The notes under the pieces were generated by a model, which worked only from the letters and a program-made list of their open reading frames with translations, was not told the origin of the DNA and made no database searches. From assembly GCA_033557835.1 (NCBI GenBank), contig JAWQRO010000021.1:1-64000 (forward strand): a stretch of 64,000 nucleotides of DNA, read 5' to 3'. This document shows, piece by piece, positions 43,997 through 57,140 of the stretch; the stretch's first letter is position 1, and each line of letters opens with the position of its first letter. The translations under genes were made by a program, and so were the position numbers. This DNA comes from Helochares maculicollis. Taxonomy: Eukaryota > Arthropoda > Insecta > Coleoptera > Hydrophilidae.

Positions 43997-44272
43997 ATGT
44001 ATGCATTATCCTTTGAAGAGGCATCTAATGTAGAAATAACCGGAGGTTCGTTTCAAAACCACGCGGATTTTATCGATACGACTTTGCAATTTTGTCTACG
44101 CAAATTTTTATTAAAATATCCTTCATGCCAGTTAATACTGCTAACTGCTACATTATTCGCCGTCGTGAATGCCGACAAGTACCTACATACGCGTTCCATT
44201 AAAAATTACCTTTCATCTGCTCTACAAGAACTAATAGGCCCGCATGTTTATATGCAATTAAAAAACTTATAA
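43997..44272 (+). CDS. Unassigned 91-residue open frame
   Basis: Opens with MYALSFEEASNVEITGG and includes a hydrophobic middle (LILLTATLFAVVNA). I recognise no domain. In a gene desert of this length such a frame could arise by chance; there is no splice, promoter or repeat support. Confidence 0.15.
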   Translation: MYALSFEEASNVEITGGSFQNHADFIDTTLQFCLRKFLLKYPSCQLILLTATLFAVVNADKYLHTRSIKNYLSSALQELIGPHVYMQLKNL

Positions 44273-45782
44273 TTTCGCATTTAGTTATTGCTTGTAAAAA
44301 TTATTAGGTTAACAAAGTTCACACATTTGCCTTGTGCTCCTAACAGCTGCACTTAAAACAAGTACAACAGAAAACGATTTTCCTAGCTTGAATAATTTAT
44401 GTTTTATATCATGAACGTTTTAATTACAGCGAGGTTAACTTTCCTATGTATTTCTCGACCTATTCGACGAATTATTACTGGCTCCAGGAAATAAATTTAA
44501 GCTACTTTTGATAACACCCCCCACACAATGGAAGTTTTGTTGCATCACTAATCAGAAGAGAAAACCCTTTTGAGAATAATAATTTCAGTTAAATGAGGTC
44601 AGGTGAAATGTTACTGCTTTATTGCTTTCTCTATTGGGCTTACAAAGCTAGAGATATTACTAAACAACGTACATAATAACTAGAAATATAATCCATTGCA
44701 TAGAGATCTGTCTCTTATTTAACGTTCTTTGTCTTTGCAGATTTACACCACAGTGTAATGGCAAGTAAGCGAGGAGATGGGTGTAAAACTATATGTATTA
44801 TTCAATAGAAAGTAACGGTAAGCTTGTAGTACAAAAGTGGTATTTTAAATTGGATGAATTATTGCATTTCTACGGGATTATAAGGTTTAGTCATGATAAC
44901 ACTTACGATTGAAACACACAATTCATATGTGAACTTTCTAAACGTTGATTTAGGGTGGAAACACAATTAAGGCCAAGGATGTGTGCTATAGCAATGATAA
45001 AGAGGGTAATTGCGTTTGTAGCCCCTTGACACGCATTTTTATTCAGAAATTAATAATTTAAAGCAACCTTTATTTTTCTTATGGAGCGTGCTTTAAAGCT
45101 TCTTTCAGTCTAAATGATTTAGTGCCGCAAATTTCAGCTTGAAAATATGTAAAAACGGCCTCAGAATGGAAGGCTGTAACCGAAGCAGATAATGATTGTA
45201 ATTGATTTAGTGAGAGTTTGTACAGTAGAGGACACAAAATATTGACCTCGCACCCAGGAGGCCGACGCAGTAATATAGTAAACTTGGCGCTTTGTGAAGA
45301 GAGGCTATATCAGGTCAAGTAAAAAAATGATAAGACGAGGAGGTAATCCCACTATGTAAAGTTTATCAAGAATCAATAAAGAAACGTACGTTTCAATTTA
45401 GTATGTTTGCTGTTAAATGGCTTTAATATAGACGCTCGCAAAACAAATTAAGGTGGAAAGTAAATTAAATGGCACTGATATGCGAGTGTTATAATGGGTA
45501 TTAATTAAATTATAATAATTATTGAAAATAATGAAATCTGTAAAATTTAAATTAAGGGTGTGTCGATAAGTTGTTTGTCGATTTAAACTAACGCTGTTCC
45601 TTTGAGCTAGTCAGTTGAATAAAAGTGAATCATTTTTCAACAAAATATTTTTTGTGGTATATGCGAATATCAAATGTAGATTTCAAATTGAATTAATAAA
45701 CACTTTTACGCGCAATTTAGAGAATTATTTTCGACTAGAAAAATGAGTCAATTAAGATTATGATATAGGATTGTTTATAAAT

Positions 45783-45835
45783 ATGAAGAACTAGCAATTG
45801 CCCGCAGCTTCGCTTGAGGGAATTTTGCTTGAATG
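45783..45835 (+). repeat. Possible insect repeat fragment (CCCGCAGCTTCGC type)
   Basis: The string attgcccgcagcttcgcttg stands out by composition and recalls the CCCGCGGCTTCGCCCGC tails found in several insect interspersed repeats. Only this short stretch is visible, so family and limits are unknown. Confidence 0.3.
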
Positions 45836-48800
45836 TCTTCACAGTAATAATTTTTATGTATTTCGGACAAAATTTTGATTTAAAAATCAGAAAACTTTCT
45901 GAGCCATCTCTATCACGTGCAGCAAACGTATGTTATATCAACAATTAATATATTTAAAATCTTGGCATTCCGACCCGTTTGGACAAATTACTAAAAATAG
46001 CACAAATTTAAAAAAACGCAATTGCCACCATACTCATATTTTTTTTATTGCAAGTAGTAAATTTGACTTGAATTATTGAATTATGAATCTTGTGCCAATA
46101 GAATAAACCTCGTCTTTTAAAATCATTTGGAAAGTATTTACCGTAATTTTATCTTATATTAAACCCTGTCATATTTAAATTCTCGTTGATATTTTCTGAT
46201 AAATCATTTCTTAGCAAACTGAAGGAGAATTTAATTAGCGAGCAAGTGATACAATACTTTTTATTGTTAAATCCATAATTGTCTCACGCACAGCTTTATA
46301 TACAACTACTGTATTTACATAACTATAGAAGCGATTATACTATTACACTTTATAGAAAAAACTGTTCGTAATCATAAACAAATTGGAAGACAAAGAGCTA
46401 CATCAATTACATTTTACCTCTTTTATAAAAAGCCGATGAAATCATAGCAACTATGCTAAAATATTTCATTCGCAAATGAATTCATGCAGTATTTTACAAA
46501 AAAAAATGTCTATGCTTGTCTTGCCAGCTTAAACTCTTCTAGACACAGTAGGCAAAATCTAACTATTAATCCCTAGTCATTAGTTCTCAAATTCTTCGAG
46601 CAATTCATTTGTATTTCAATCTTAAAATTGAAGCATCTAAAACTCATTTTACAAGATCAGTTATTGTTGAGCAACTACTTATAAATATGAAGCCATTCAA
46701 TAGTTAATATGAGAATTTTCTCATACGTACCATGAATTGATTTTAAGGTATCCATACCCTATAACAAGCTTCAACCATTAATAAGCTTAAACTTATTAAA
46801 CTTAATTACTATAATAACTTAGTTTTTAAATCAAGTAAATGATGATTTAACAATTTTTCTGGCAAATGGGGCTCTATCAGAGATATAATTTCTTTATGAA
46901 TTTGCTCCGCGTTAATTGAATTTAACTATAGTGAGCTAAACTTCAAAAAAGCTACTTTTTTCGATATCAATTACAATATACTTTTCACTTCTGGATAATT
47001 TAATAAATAGATTGAAATGCCAGTGATTCGTTCACTACTGCTTTTATGTGCTTTATGTTTTCAAGATGAAACTATATGTTGTTATATCGAAGCCAAACTT
47101 GCGTCATTTCCCGAAAGTGGACATATTACCATTAACCAGCATTTTTTTGAGACATGAGTTAACAAATTTAAGTATGTTAATTTCAGTTTCCTTTCATCAG
47201 ATGATACAGTTTTTTCGTGTCTTTGAATTTCATTATAATAATTTTATAGTGAACTATTTTTTAAATCTGGAATATTTCATTAACTAAAAGATCGCTATAA
47301 AAATACAGTTCTGAGAAAAAGCTTTTCGGGGCAACTAATAGCTAAATCGAAGAGAAATCTCTTTCAATTTCGACATTTGAAAAATGTATATCAATTAAAG
47401 GTCATGTTTTCAGCTCAAATTGTACCAAACGCGACATATAAAACATATTGTAAATCTTTAGCTTTTTTATTTAAAACTTAAGACACATTTAGCGGAAATA
47501 TTTTATGCGATTCAGCGTCAAGAAACTTTCATTAAGCAAGGCCACTTTATGAAATAAAAAAAGCTGAAATAAAAAATTCTCGCGCAAATACTAAAAAGAA
47601 TCATTTAAGATATCATCAGAATGTTTAAGTCAAGTATAAAAATGCGAGTTTTAATAAAATTCTTTTTTGCTCGGATGATTGTATATCTTGCCCCCGTTTG
47701 TTTCTCCTTGATCTCATTATGCTTATAAAACAATTTCTTATAAAATTTGGAAGCAATCAAAAGTGTTTTACGTGCTATAGCATTTATAAAATTTTTTAAT
47801 TAATTAATCGATGTCTATGTTAAAATGGACTGTAAGAGCATTCTCTGGCAAAAAGACAAACGCAGAAAGTCTTTGAAAACTGGTGTAACAATCATCAAGC
47901 GCATCACCATATTCCACAGTTTAAAGATCAAAACATGCCAAATCAATTATTTTATTCAATTAAAGTACATATATTTAAAAAAAATCGTAGTTTGAAAACC
48001 ATGATAAGAAAAATTAATTTGACTAATAAATTGATAGATGTAAGACAAGTGATTAAACTAAATCATTGTAAATTTTAATCTTTAAGTTTAATTATCATTT
48101 TCAGATAGAGAAGAGGGTTAATTTTATGACTCCTTACTTTCAAAGAAAAATTTATATCTCTATTTTATAGCTTGTGGCACCAATATTTTGTAAAATATCG
48201 GCATTTCTATAAAGCTACCCCATCAAAGCACCTAAATTAAATGATCGTAAATCGAAAAAATACTTATCTGACTTATCCCTTACCCCCCTTATTCGTTGCC
48301 TACACCATAAAGGCAATGTAAATAAGAAATTTCACTGTCTTCAGTTAAGCGTATGTATAAATATATACTGATTAATCGATAAAAATAACAATACAAAATT
48401 GATTACGAGTGTTTTTAATTCAAGGTTTTAAAATTCTTTCAAGTTGAAATAAATTGTAATATTTGAAAAACATGCACATACACACTTTTATTGGTAAGAG
48501 TAACAGCTTTTATATAAATTGCCAAAAAATTTAGTGCTAAAATAACTACATTACCTTGACTTTAACTTGGCTGAAGTTTTAAAAATTTGAAAACGATCAT
48601 TTGAAAGCACTGCAACTCTACCATTTAATATTATTTATTGCTGATAGCAAAGTGCAGCTCACTGAGAACTATTACAATATGCTTTGACCTCAATGTTACG
48701 CCCATCAAATAATTTCAAAACCCACTGTACTTACCACGTACTTACTTTCGTAAACACTCAATTTCCTTAATATAGGTAATGTAATGGCAAATATTTTTTT

Positions 48801-51800
48801 TAGAATTGTTATGATTTCCCGACAAATGATATTATGTCAATGGATATTTACTTAAAATATTGAGCAACTAAGCAAGAGACATTGTCATGTGGGGTAAAAT
48901 CGATTATAAACTTTCTCGGAAAGGTAACAATAAGGAAAAAATTTAGTAGTTTTGAGCTGCATGTAACATATAATAAAAATTCAGACGTTGTAGTAATCAA
49001 TAAAAATGTGAGGATGAGCGAAGTCATTTGACGTAAACGTGAGGTTATAAAAGTAACATCATTACATCTTCAAAGATGGATTTAAAATGGAAAATGCTCC
49101 AGTTTTATTCTCGGTAGAGTTTACGTACTGGGAAATGGAGTAAAATCTACTCATTTAAGTGTTGGAGTGCTAATACACAATCTAATCATAATTAATAGAG
49201 TGCAGCAAATTGACATGTATGTACGTATATAGAATTCCACAAATTATCGGTATTATTAACAAGCTACCTTGAATCGCGAATGCGGTTACGTTTCCCTTTG
49301 AAACCTAAACTAGATTGCCTATTTTTATCCATAGGTTATACGTATATTTTATTATCAACTGTACTTTCTCCTTCTATATACTTTTTTTCAACATTTAGGA
49401 AGCCGCTCTCACCTTTGCTTGCTCACGCCTATTTTCACAGCGTTCAAAGAAATACATTTTTCAATGTACAGAAGAGAGAGGCTGAATCTTACGTGAAGCT
49501 ATCAGACCGGAAAATGGTTTCCTGCCACCGCGGCCCTGACACATGCCTCGCTCTCATCCCAATACTCTGAAAATAGGTTATTTCCAGCAGTTCTACACCA
49601 GTTGGAGACTTCCACTGGGGGTCGGTGATATAAAGGTACAAATTAACTGACGACTGAGAATATTTGTTACAACAGCACTCCCCACTAGTAAAATCAACTT
49701 CGCCTTGATTAAAGTACGTTACTGCAGTTTAATGATTTGTACTTATACATTGTACAGTACAATGTATTAATAAAATGGAAAATGAATACATTTGCTACAT
49801 ACGTACGTAGTTATGATCGGCACACAAAAAAAGAGAAAAATTGCCTTTTGACACCTATAAAGAGAAATTACAAAAACTAACCGGCTCATAGCCACATAAT
49901 TTATTTATTCTCACAGAGTAGTCTCCTAAAGTTTCGAAGGATACATGTCCAGTAATACATAATAATAACTAAACACAATTTATTTTACCCTTCCAAAATG
50001 CCCAGCTCCCTTTGTCGACCCTAAATACTTACCCTTAAATTCACAAAGGGTTAAATTAAATGTAAGCTTTTGATGAGGAGGAGTAGCGAATGTTTGATGC
50101 TGACCGTTGCCGTTGGAAAATTAGGAATGGATTGACGAATTTAACTGTAACGACTTTGAATATACGCGCAAAATTGTGTCGTCCAATGCTTTTTCTAAAA
50201 TTATATTTTTTAGTAAGCTCTACGTTTTAAAAAACAATGATGGTTTAGGTGCAGCTTTATTGAAAATGCAAGAAAAATATTCGCAATTAACAGACATCTG
50301 CAACAATCAACCGTACTCCATAAATTACTTTGATGATAATAATATTATTACTTTCAAGTCAACACCTGGAATGTAACGCAGGTGCGTACAGTATTTATTC
50401 GATTGAACAAAGTTACATTTATATCTGAAAAGAGATATTCCTGATAATAGATATGTAAGCAGAGTACCTTCTTGGTTTTGCATTGCATAATGCGCGTTGC
50501 CCTACATCATAACTACTGCAGTCTTTCACTTCTACCCGTGTTCTTTGTTTTCAATAACAAGACCAACATTGTGAAAATCAGTTTGTCTTTTGATGTTCAT
50601 GTCCCCATTTAGTTATGAAACTTTACTTCGACAGTGAAAGTGGATTTCACAACGGTCTGGATTGGGTATAGGACAGCAGAATTTTAGTTCAACAGCCATC
50701 TACACACAGCTTAAATCTATTGTTAAACCGATTTGATCATTATCGTATCACCATTGTACCACATTTATTAGCACGCTATTCGAGTAAATATTAGCATCTA
50801 AATAAAAAGTAGTTTTAGCTTCGTAAATTTTACATTTTAAATTGGAAAAGTCGAGTGTTCAAAAAAGACACCACGTATTTTTCGTTCGTTTAATCCATAA
50901 TGCATGTTCACCATGTAAGATTTAAGCATTTTAGTGTGCAAAATGCATCATTTTGCATGAAATACACGTGCCAATTTGCGAACAACATGTATGTTTTGTA
51001 TAAATGATATGCAACTTTTCAGTATACTTTATTCATTTTTCCAGTTAACATTAGTCATATTCTCCCGTACACAACATTCTCATCTCCTAGCTGCCTAAAT
51101 ATTCTACTAACTACTACCGTAAAAAATAAAAAAGGACGACCGTTTCAAGTAATTGTATTTTAAATGGTAACCAGCTCGTTAAATTAGGCTTACAAAACGT
51201 TTAACACAACGTTACACATAGAAATTTCATTTATCATACACCACACAAAGTTGTCCTATTATCTAATTACATAATACACTTATTAATAAGGTAGAAAGCG
51301 CAACGCCCTTAAAGAAGCGTGGATGCGGACAACATTTCCTTGTAACACTTATTTAAGATTGTATAAATTGAGATTAGTGTGTTTTATACACCATCTTCGC
51401 AACGTTCCACTTTTATGCATGCTAGTTTCTACAATGTTCTAAATAATGTGGAACAATGTGATTACAATATTATTTTATCTAACCAATCAACTACAATTGC
51501 TGCAGTTATATTAATTAAAGATGTATTAAGAATATTTGTATGCACGAATCACCTGCCTTAGAAACACAAAAAATCTATATATACTTAAATGTAATTTAAA
51601 TCGTTACGCTTCCTAATTTTTGTTAATTTCTTCACAATTTGAAATTAATTCAATTTAAAATCTTTAAAACTAAAGCGACGTGAGTTAGTTTTGTAGTATA
51701 AAAAAATAAGCAGTTCATTGTGTGGAAGTCGAGGTTATTATCAAAATTGCCAGAAGCGGCAGTCTTATCTCCCCAGCATAGAACTATTGACCAGAGTCGG

Positions 51801-53366
51801 CAACCAGAACGTCGTTAGACTAACATTTTTCTGCTTTAAATATTCATGCAAATCAGCCGCAGTCTTGTACCAAGAATATGAGATAATTAGCCAAATAACT
51901 ACTACTAACCACATATCAAGTGCAAAATATGTTTATGGTTTATTTTATAAATGAGTTCTAAGCAGGTCTAATCTTAACCTTAAATTTGCATGTACGTAAG
52001 CATTTGAACAGGAATTTTGAATATTTCTCTAAAACCTGTAGAGCACCAATAAAATTTGATAAGCAGCGAAAATGTAGACTATCTGTTTAGATGCGTTCAA
52101 ACCGACAGTTGGACTTGACCTAAGGAAATCTTAATATTTTTCACCGTAACAATTTTAAAACTGACAGGTTTTAACAAAGCTTCGCAGACATCAGAAATAA
52201 CGAAAGGCATTTCAATTTCAACTTAATTATAGTACCAAAATGCCACTTATAATTTTTGTAGTAGCTTTGCAAAGGACAAAGATCTGGTAATTTTAATTTG
52301 GCATAAAATATATGTAGACGTAGTAGTAAAATCGACTCTGCAGCGATCATTTTTTTCTGTATTTGATAACACCATCAGTTTTAAGTGATAAAGGGGGTCG
52401 TGAGACTAGTTTAAGAGCCACCGAGTGAGACCACAGATGTGTTGGAACAGCTAATGAAACATTGTGGAATGCATGTGTATAGTTGGTTGCCTATGCTTAA
52501 AAATATTATAATTATTCAAACGACAATCATTTGAGCGCGCATAGTTACACATACCAGCAATAACAAAATTTAAACGTTATACAAACAGTCTGCACTAAAT
52601 GTTAAATATACTAAAGTAGCAAAAACTGACAAGCCTATCATCCTTTTACACATTATATCTTGAATCAGGGAACTCTTTATTCTTTAAACAATTAACGTGG
52701 CCTATCTGAATTCATATAGGAACAAAGGACGAATACTCGACAAACATTTTTAAATCACATTACACATTTACATCTACAGCAGAAAATGTAAACTGAATTG
52801 CCATGTTTATTTCTAAAATTATGCATCTAAAAATAGTCCGAACAAATTCTTTTCAATTTGAATATCGTGATGTGATGACTTTTCCTTATAATACGATTTG
52901 GTAACCTTCTGCAATGTGAAATTATTAGACAATTAGAGACCTTGAATGTTGTTAACAGGTTAAACATGACAAACATTAAGCACTATAAAAATATAAAACT
53001 CGCAAATATTATTGCAGAATTATTTAATGTCTGCTAATAAACCGCTCTTTACTTCCACATGACCTATTTCATAAAACGAAATCAAGGTAAATGTGTTTTA
53101 TACACCGTTTATGAATATCAACCAACCCCAAAAAGTGAGACAAGATAACCTTCACAAATAAAAAACATATTTACCTTAAATAAATCACATTCATTTCTTC
53201 TTGGCCATAGCCACACTTGAAAAATATAACAACAGGGCCCCTAATAGTAAAGGGCACAATGATTGTTAATTATCCTATAATTTAGCAAGATTAATTTAAC
53301 TAATCTTTTTGACAATTAAAAAACTTGTCTTACTGACGAGCCGTCGCACTGCGTTTGCAGCACTAC

Positions 53367-53383
53367 AACTAGGGGGCGCTGTC
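53367..53383 (+). promoter_or_regulatory. CTCF-like motif
   Basis: AACTAGGGGGCGCTGTC matches the core of the CTCF insulator motif (CNAGGGGGCGC type) inside a short GC-rich block between the gene desert and ORC2. Binding is inferred only from the motif. Confidence 0.35.
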
Positions 53384-54299
53384 GGCGATACCCCAAATTG
53401 ATTCCACTTTTAAATTATGAATTTTATTTTTTCTGAGCAATTTGCGCGTTGTTTTCCAATTTTTCTTATGAAAACACTCAATTTCACGAAACCATGAAAA
53501 TATTTACGAATTTCTATCTGCAGATGTTACAATATTCAAGAAAAACCAGTATATAGATATTTTTGAATTACACAGTATGTTTATGAAGGTCTATTCCATA
53601 GTCCAGTAGCAAACGCAGGTTTATGTAGTGCAACTACATTTTATTAGAGATTACATTGTTAGCAATTACCAACAATACTACTTAGAGTCAAATGCAAAAA
53701 ATATTTGTATGCAATGTACCTTCTGTAAACACTTAAACATAATTATCGCCAACTTGCTTATGCCAAATATGGTACTTACTTGAGTAAATAAATAAAGACA
53801 AAATGAATGGCTGAAAATCTGAACAAAATGAAAGGAAACCCATACAATACTGTAGATCAGAGGTGGTCTAATTATTTACAGCTAGTCTCGTGTATGCTCT
53901 TAGTGTATTTACACAATTTAAACATTTTAAATATTCAATATATTTATGTTATTGCTTATTATAAGAGCCATAATCATTTTGCATATCCCTCTATTCCCAG
54001 TTAGTCAGCGTTGCTGATATGATATCACAGTATTTTTCAAAACTGAAACTTGGGTAGATAAATGATGCAATTTTTATTACTTTTTAAGTATTTATTTGTA
54101 CATATTATTAGCTTAACGTTTATGATGATTTAAGTTTATATAGATTGAAATGCTACAATTAAGACTTACCTTCATACTTGTTCATGCATCGCCATTTTGC
54201 TCAGTACAAAAGGACATATGAACATAATTAACCAATTAAAGAAATAGATGGATTGAGTAGCTCATAAAGCACATACCGGTTCCAAACATGAATAAATTT

Positions 54300-57050
54300 G
54301 GAGTGTTATCTGAACCCTATCTGGTGTAAATCAAATATTTGAACTCGCAGTTAAACCTCACAATAAGGCTGTGAAAAGGAGACAATAAGAGAAATTAGAA
54401 CAGATAGAATTAGAGGAATAACATGCTAGAAGAACTGCATAATAACTCAACACCGGAAATTGTAAACTGCATGTCATCAGGGAAAATGCTCCAGATAGTA
54501 GATCAAAAAAGAATCTTGGTTGTTTTATAAATCTCTAAAGGCCAAAGTACATATCAATAACTGCTCTTAATATGTAATTTAAATGTCCGAATAAAAATAA
54601 ATAAAACACAAATTTAATGAAAATGAACTGAATACAAACAGAGGAAATCTACTGAATTTATGAGTTAGGAACAATTTCTTCTGTCCACAGAAATCTTACT
54701 GTAAACAAAATAGCAGTCTATGTGACCATTTCATGATTAAGGTAAATTATAAACACAAAATAAAAATTAAGCAAACGTCCACTAGACATAAACTGTATAT
54801 ACAATATGTGATTGTGTTTTATAGGTGAGAAACACGGTATAGAAGACAGCTAAAGAAAATTGCGTTCCAACATTGAAAGAGCAGTTAATAAAGCCATCTT
54901 TGTGGGGGACTCAGAGGAAACAGGAATTATGGGCAAGATTGATACACAGTCTAAGTACACTGCAGTAAAAAGAGAAATAAACTATTTGCACTAGATTCAG
55001 AAGCCTGAAAATGCCGTAATTGTAATACAAACTCATTAGGAATTGACTTAACACAGTAAAAAAGGAATGTAAACAAAGAATTCTAAAAAATATTTTCATC
55101 TGAAATGAAGCACAATCTCTATAGAGTACAGAAAAAATTTAGGGAATGAAACAACCAAGAAAAAAACAATCAACAGTGAAACTCCAAAAATATGAAATGA
55201 CTATAGAAATAACGAATATGAACACGAAAAGTACGCTAGTGTAGATAGAATCGCCACTGATCTAAAAATACACTAAGCTGTACAATAAAATACTAACTGA
55301 GAAAAAGATTTCTTATGAATGTGAAAGATGTATCACAATGCCACTATTAAAAAGAGATAATGAAAAATGTCTATAAAATTATAGACAAATAAGAGTAAAC
55401 ATATACTCAGCCAGCAAGAATAGATCAAGATTGGCTGCTATATAGATGGGTCGCAGAAAAAGTAATTGGATGTTTTAGGTGAATAAAGGTGACAAATGAT
55501 ATTTAAAAATGTTAATCGCGTTAGTAGAAAAGATTAACATAATATTGATAAGCACATACTTCAAACAAAAATATGTATGACACCAAATGAAGAATATACA
55601 AACCATATAGATTACTTTATTATGGAGAATAAAGTTGTAAAGAGGAAAGAGGATTAAAGCATTCAGGGGAACACATGTAAGCTTAGATCATTTCCTCGTT
55701 AGAGTGGAGGTAAAGATGCAGAAGAAGAGCGAAAGATTAGAAGGAAATAATGAATAAAAGTGTCTGATATGAAGAAACTACAGCTAATAGATATTCAGCA
55801 AAAGAATGATTTGCGAATGGGAAATATAAATAAATAAACAACATAATTTAAAATGCTATGGGGAAAACCATATCGTTAAAGGAACCTATAGAATGAAGTT
55901 CTGGTGGGTCGAAGAGTCTAGGATGTAAAGTGCAAGAAAGGAATCAACCGAAAATAAAAAGAATACAAACAACAGAGTCCATGATAGAGAAGTATACAAG
56001 AGACAGACAGCAAAAGTACAAAAGATAAACAGACAAAACAAGAAAGCTACTTATGAGCAAAATGTTTATAATGAAAGAAGAATGGTTTGCATGTTATGAG
56101 TATAATGTGATAGCAGTTGTTATATTTTCAATTTTAAGAAGCGGCATAAGCCTCGGTAAAAAGAAGCAAAGTGATACCGGCGATGGAAAATTTTGTTACA
56201 TTTAGGAAGTAAGTCATGAAAATAACAGAGACACAATATAAAACGAAAAGGGATGAAATCAAATGACTCAATAGGGAAAACAGGTTTTCAGCCAGGAAAC
56301 TCACTTTTCACACTGCTTTTTAATATGAGGCTGTAAAAAGTTGTGTGAAACAGTAAACTCAACAGAGAGAAATGACCTGGCAATTATACTCTTAGACGAA
56401 GCGGAACTCAAAGATATAACACATAGATGGGTACAGAAGGCATGACAATTGGAATTAACTGGGATTTTATATTATGAAGAGAAAACAAGGCTATAATAGT
56501 AAGGAGAGTTAGAAAATAAGTAGCAGGGTTTTAGTTACATATACATGTATTCCTTAGTAAGAAATAGCTGTTGAGATATACAAAATTTAGGATATTTGAA
56601 ACCATAATAAGGCCAACAACATTTCTACGAATATGAGACATGGCTTTTGAACCAACTTACAAAGGAGAGATGATGGAAGATAAACTTTGAATAATAGGAA
56701 AAAAAAATTAAGGACGGCTATATAAGAACGAATAAAGTCTATGATGTTTATAGAACCACATATTAATTAAATCAAGATTACAGTGTATATAGAGTGAATG
56801 AATAGAAATGGAATGTTTATAGCATGCAAAGAGGTGGACCAAGGAAAAGATGGCAAGAGGTTGTGTTAGAGAACCTAAAGAATAAGGGAATAGTGAACTC
56901 GAAAAAGTATGTAGTGGTTAAGACCTGTGAAAGAAGTAAATTGTGTACATTTATCCGTGTGTTGCTAAAATGCAACAATTACATTCTGCCTTCAGTGGTT
57001 AAAACGAAAAAATTGCTTTATCTTGTAAAACACTTTGAAAAGCAAAGTTA
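54300..57050 (+). mobile_element. Highly degenerate non-LTR retrotransposon (LINE)
   Basis: Scattered signatures of a LINE polyprotein remain on the plus strand: the end of an apurinic-type endonuclease (LDHFLVRVEVKMQKK near 55690), a reverse-transcriptase segment of the GxRQGxSLSPLLFN type (GFQPGNSLFTLLFN near 56290), a relic of the following palm region, FETIIRPTTF near 56590 (the YxxxIRPxxxYGxExW block), and the C-terminal RGGPRKRWQEVVLENLKNKG (56827-56886). A piece like the RT entry motif (MPLLKRDNEKC...NYRQIRV near 55340) sits before the endonuclease relic instead of after it, so the region is rearranged or made of two copies. The sequence is strongly A-rich on this strand. The clade cannot be fixed. 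No product can be made. Confidence 0.7.
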
Positions 57051-57140
57051 GATTTTCACTGTTATGAATTCATAAAAATACACAAAAATAATAGAAAAAA
57101 TATATTAAATAATATAAATTAAAAAACAAATGAAAAAATA

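Larger units (their letters stand above)
41370..54299. other. Gene desert, right part
   Basis: About 13 kb of AT-rich DNA without a convincing protein gene. It contains an NRF1-type palindrome (42112-42123), a possible tiny minus-strand coding exon (43342-43381), an unassigned 91-residue open frame (43997-44272), a repeat-like CCCGCAGCTTCGCTTGAGGG stretch near 45799, a GC-richer patch at 49500-49640 and a CTCF-like motif (53367-53383). Confidence 0.45.

Noticed and set aside
49280..49570. 96-residue plus-strand open frame in a GC-richer patch.
   Set aside because: No domain or codon pattern typical of a real protein. The patch could equally be a minus-strand non-coding exon, but nothing supports that strongly.
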